A stretch of DNA of 5,421 bases from Gammaproteobacteria bacterium. Its GTDB lineage: Bacteria > Pseudomonadota > Gammaproteobacteria > Nitrococcales > Nitrococcaceae. The stretch spans positions 1-5,421 of the forward strand of contig JAGXLT010000081.1 in NCBI GenBank assembly GCA_018334525.1, in the 5' to 3' direction. The notes below the pieces were generated by a model. That model was not told where the DNA came from, did no database searches, and was given only the letters and a program-made list of their open reading frames with translations. Shown here one piece after another: positions 5,013 through 5,421 of the stretch (positions are counted from its first letter, which is position 1; the number at the start of each line of letters is the position of its first letter). The translations under genes were made by a program, and so were the position numbers.

Positions 5013-5145
5013 AAACACCAACTGCATAACTACAAATGGGCGCCCTAAGCACCGCATAACGTCTTGTGACCAACGCAGACTCGGCCTGCTTATGACTACA
5101 AATCAAGTTATTAAGCTCGCTATCGAGACTCTCTTCAGGTGTGTC

Positions 5146-5193
5146 ACGCGGCGCATCCGCCGCTTAACGCGTTAAACGGCGGATGCGCCGCGT
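5146..5193. repeat. 48-bp near-perfect, REP-like palindrome overlapping the end of the TesA-like gene
   Basis: Two 17-bp arms, ACGCGGCGCATCCGCCG (5146-5162) and its exact complement (5177-5193), flank a perfect 12-bp palindrome TTAACGCGTTAA (5164-5175). The only mismatch in 24 base pairs is C5163 against A5176. The GGCGGATGCGCCGCGTAAACG string resembles the E. coli REP motif GCCGGATGCGGCGTAAACG, and REP elements typically sit at gene ends. The stop codon and last codons of the TesA-like gene lie within it. No T-tract follows on the gene's strand, so it would more likely act as an mRNA-stabilising 3' structure than a classical terminator. Confidence 0.8.
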
Positions 5194-5421
5194 AAACGTC
5201 CCTTGGAACGACTCCCAGCGACACAAGTGTAGAGTCCGAAGCGCGCTTCCTCGGGTGTTTCCATGTCATCCAGCCCCCACAACGGCGCCACCACCTCCCA
5301 GACATTTCCCAGCACCCGTTCCTGTCCGGCGGCATTGGGATGAATCCCATCATCAAACATCAGCTCGCGATCATCGGCGATCCCCTCGAGCAGGAAGGGC
5401 AGTGCCGGGAGGTCATTGGTC
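5172..5421 (-). CDS. tesA: C-terminal part of a TesA-like SGNH hydrolase (arylesterase / acyl-CoA thioesterase I)
   Basis: The last 82 residues of a minus-strand gene whose 5' end lies beyond the window. PFLLEGI followed by FDDGIHPNAAGQ matches block V of the SGNH hydrolases and the TesA family (E. coli: DDGIHPN); D and H of DGIH are the catalytic pair partnering a serine located upstream. Such enzymes, usually periplasmic, hydrolyse thioesters, aryl esters and lysophospholipids. After the HPN motif the protein runs on for 53 residues, against about 24 in E. coli TesA. The final residues RLRGASAV and the TAA stop are encoded by the REP-like palindrome, so the tail was probably extended when that element arrived. 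Confidence 0.75.
   Translation of the reverse strand, partial: TNDLPALPFLLEGIADDRELMFDDGIHPNAAGQERVLGNVWEVVAPLWGLDDMETPEEARFGLYTCVAGSRSKGRLRGASAV

Larger units (their letters stand above)
3811..5059 (-). mobile_element. Putative integron gene cassette carrying a diguanylate cyclase
   Basis: The unit would run from the recombination point G|TTATGC at 5060/5059 to the one in the downstream attC at 3811/3810, 1249 bp. Integron cassettes are expected to have an attC R'' side complementary to the first bases of the same cassette, because both join on circularisation. Here ACCGCATAAC of the attC R'' side is perfectly complementary to GTTATGCGGT at the cassette start (inverted repeat 3906-3915 / 5051-5060), while the next cassette starts GTTATGGGGT, one mismatch away. 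The unit is visibly more AT-rich than the flanking genes. The preceding attC or attI cannot be recognised and no integrase gene is present. Confidence 0.55.

Noticed and set aside
3906..5060. 10-bp inverted repeat around the cyclase gene as pure coincidence or as transposon ends
   Set aside because: A 10-bp match in about 1.1 kb could arise by chance, but it falls exactly on the attC R'' side and the cassette start; no transposase lies between, so transposon ends are unlikely. Chance is not fully excluded.
5146..5193. attC reading of the palindrome (GTTTAAC next to GTTAAGC)
   Set aside because: The two core-like heptamers are only 2 bp apart, which is not possible for an attC; they follow simply from the palindrome centre.
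1..5421. CRISPR array, tRNA or rRNA genes
   Set aside because: No regularly spaced direct repeats and no tRNA or rRNA signature were seen on either strand.

Overview
The window looks like a GC-rich gammaproteobacterial chromosome (a Halomonas- or Ectothiorhodospira-like lineage would fit, but the genus cannot be fixed here). The basis is a MurJ with E. coli-like numbering of key residues, a YefM-YoeB pair close to the enterobacterial one, and a TesA-like esterase. Two chromosomal genes frame the window and both run off its edges: murJ at the left (minus strand) and the 3' end of a TesA-like SGNH hydrolase at the right (minus strand). Accessory and decaying DNA lies between them.

Left to right: the 5' two thirds of murJ; a gene-free stretch with several palindromes; a complete yefM-yoeB toxin-antitoxin operon with a recognisable sigma70 promoter overlapped by two TGTACA operator cores; then a gene graveyard (about 1946-2174). 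The graveyard holds the N-terminal stub of a REP-associated tyrosine transposase, with its typical upstream motif, abutting a multiply frameshifted N-terminal stub of an ABC-class predicted ATPase. A strong stem-loop and a 46-codon membrane-peptide ORF follow. The 3' third of that ORF lies inside a complete IS30-family insertion sequence (2454-3531), whose transposase has all DDE residues. On its right side the IS cuts a DUF3024 gene that also carries a frameshift; the rest of that gene is not on the left side, so the IS probably marks a deletion junction.

The right third is clearly more AT-rich. It carries one intact GAF-GGDEF diguanylate cyclase with its own promoter. Its flanks have the layout of an integron gene cassette. 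Downstream is a 108-bp imperfect inverted repeat with attC architecture (R'' GCATAAC, R' GTTATGG, arms of unequal length). The R'' side is perfectly complementary over 10 bp to the start of the same cassette upstream of the gene, as expected if the cassette once circularised. The next cassette would begin 24 bp before the DUF3024 start codon. I therefore read 3811-5059 as a diguanylate-cyclase cassette and the DUF3024 remnant as the next cassette in the same orientation, cut by IS30. No integrase gene is in the window.

Finally, a 48-bp near-perfect palindrome (5146-5193), REP-like in sequence, overlaps the end of the TesA-like gene and supplies its last codons and stop.
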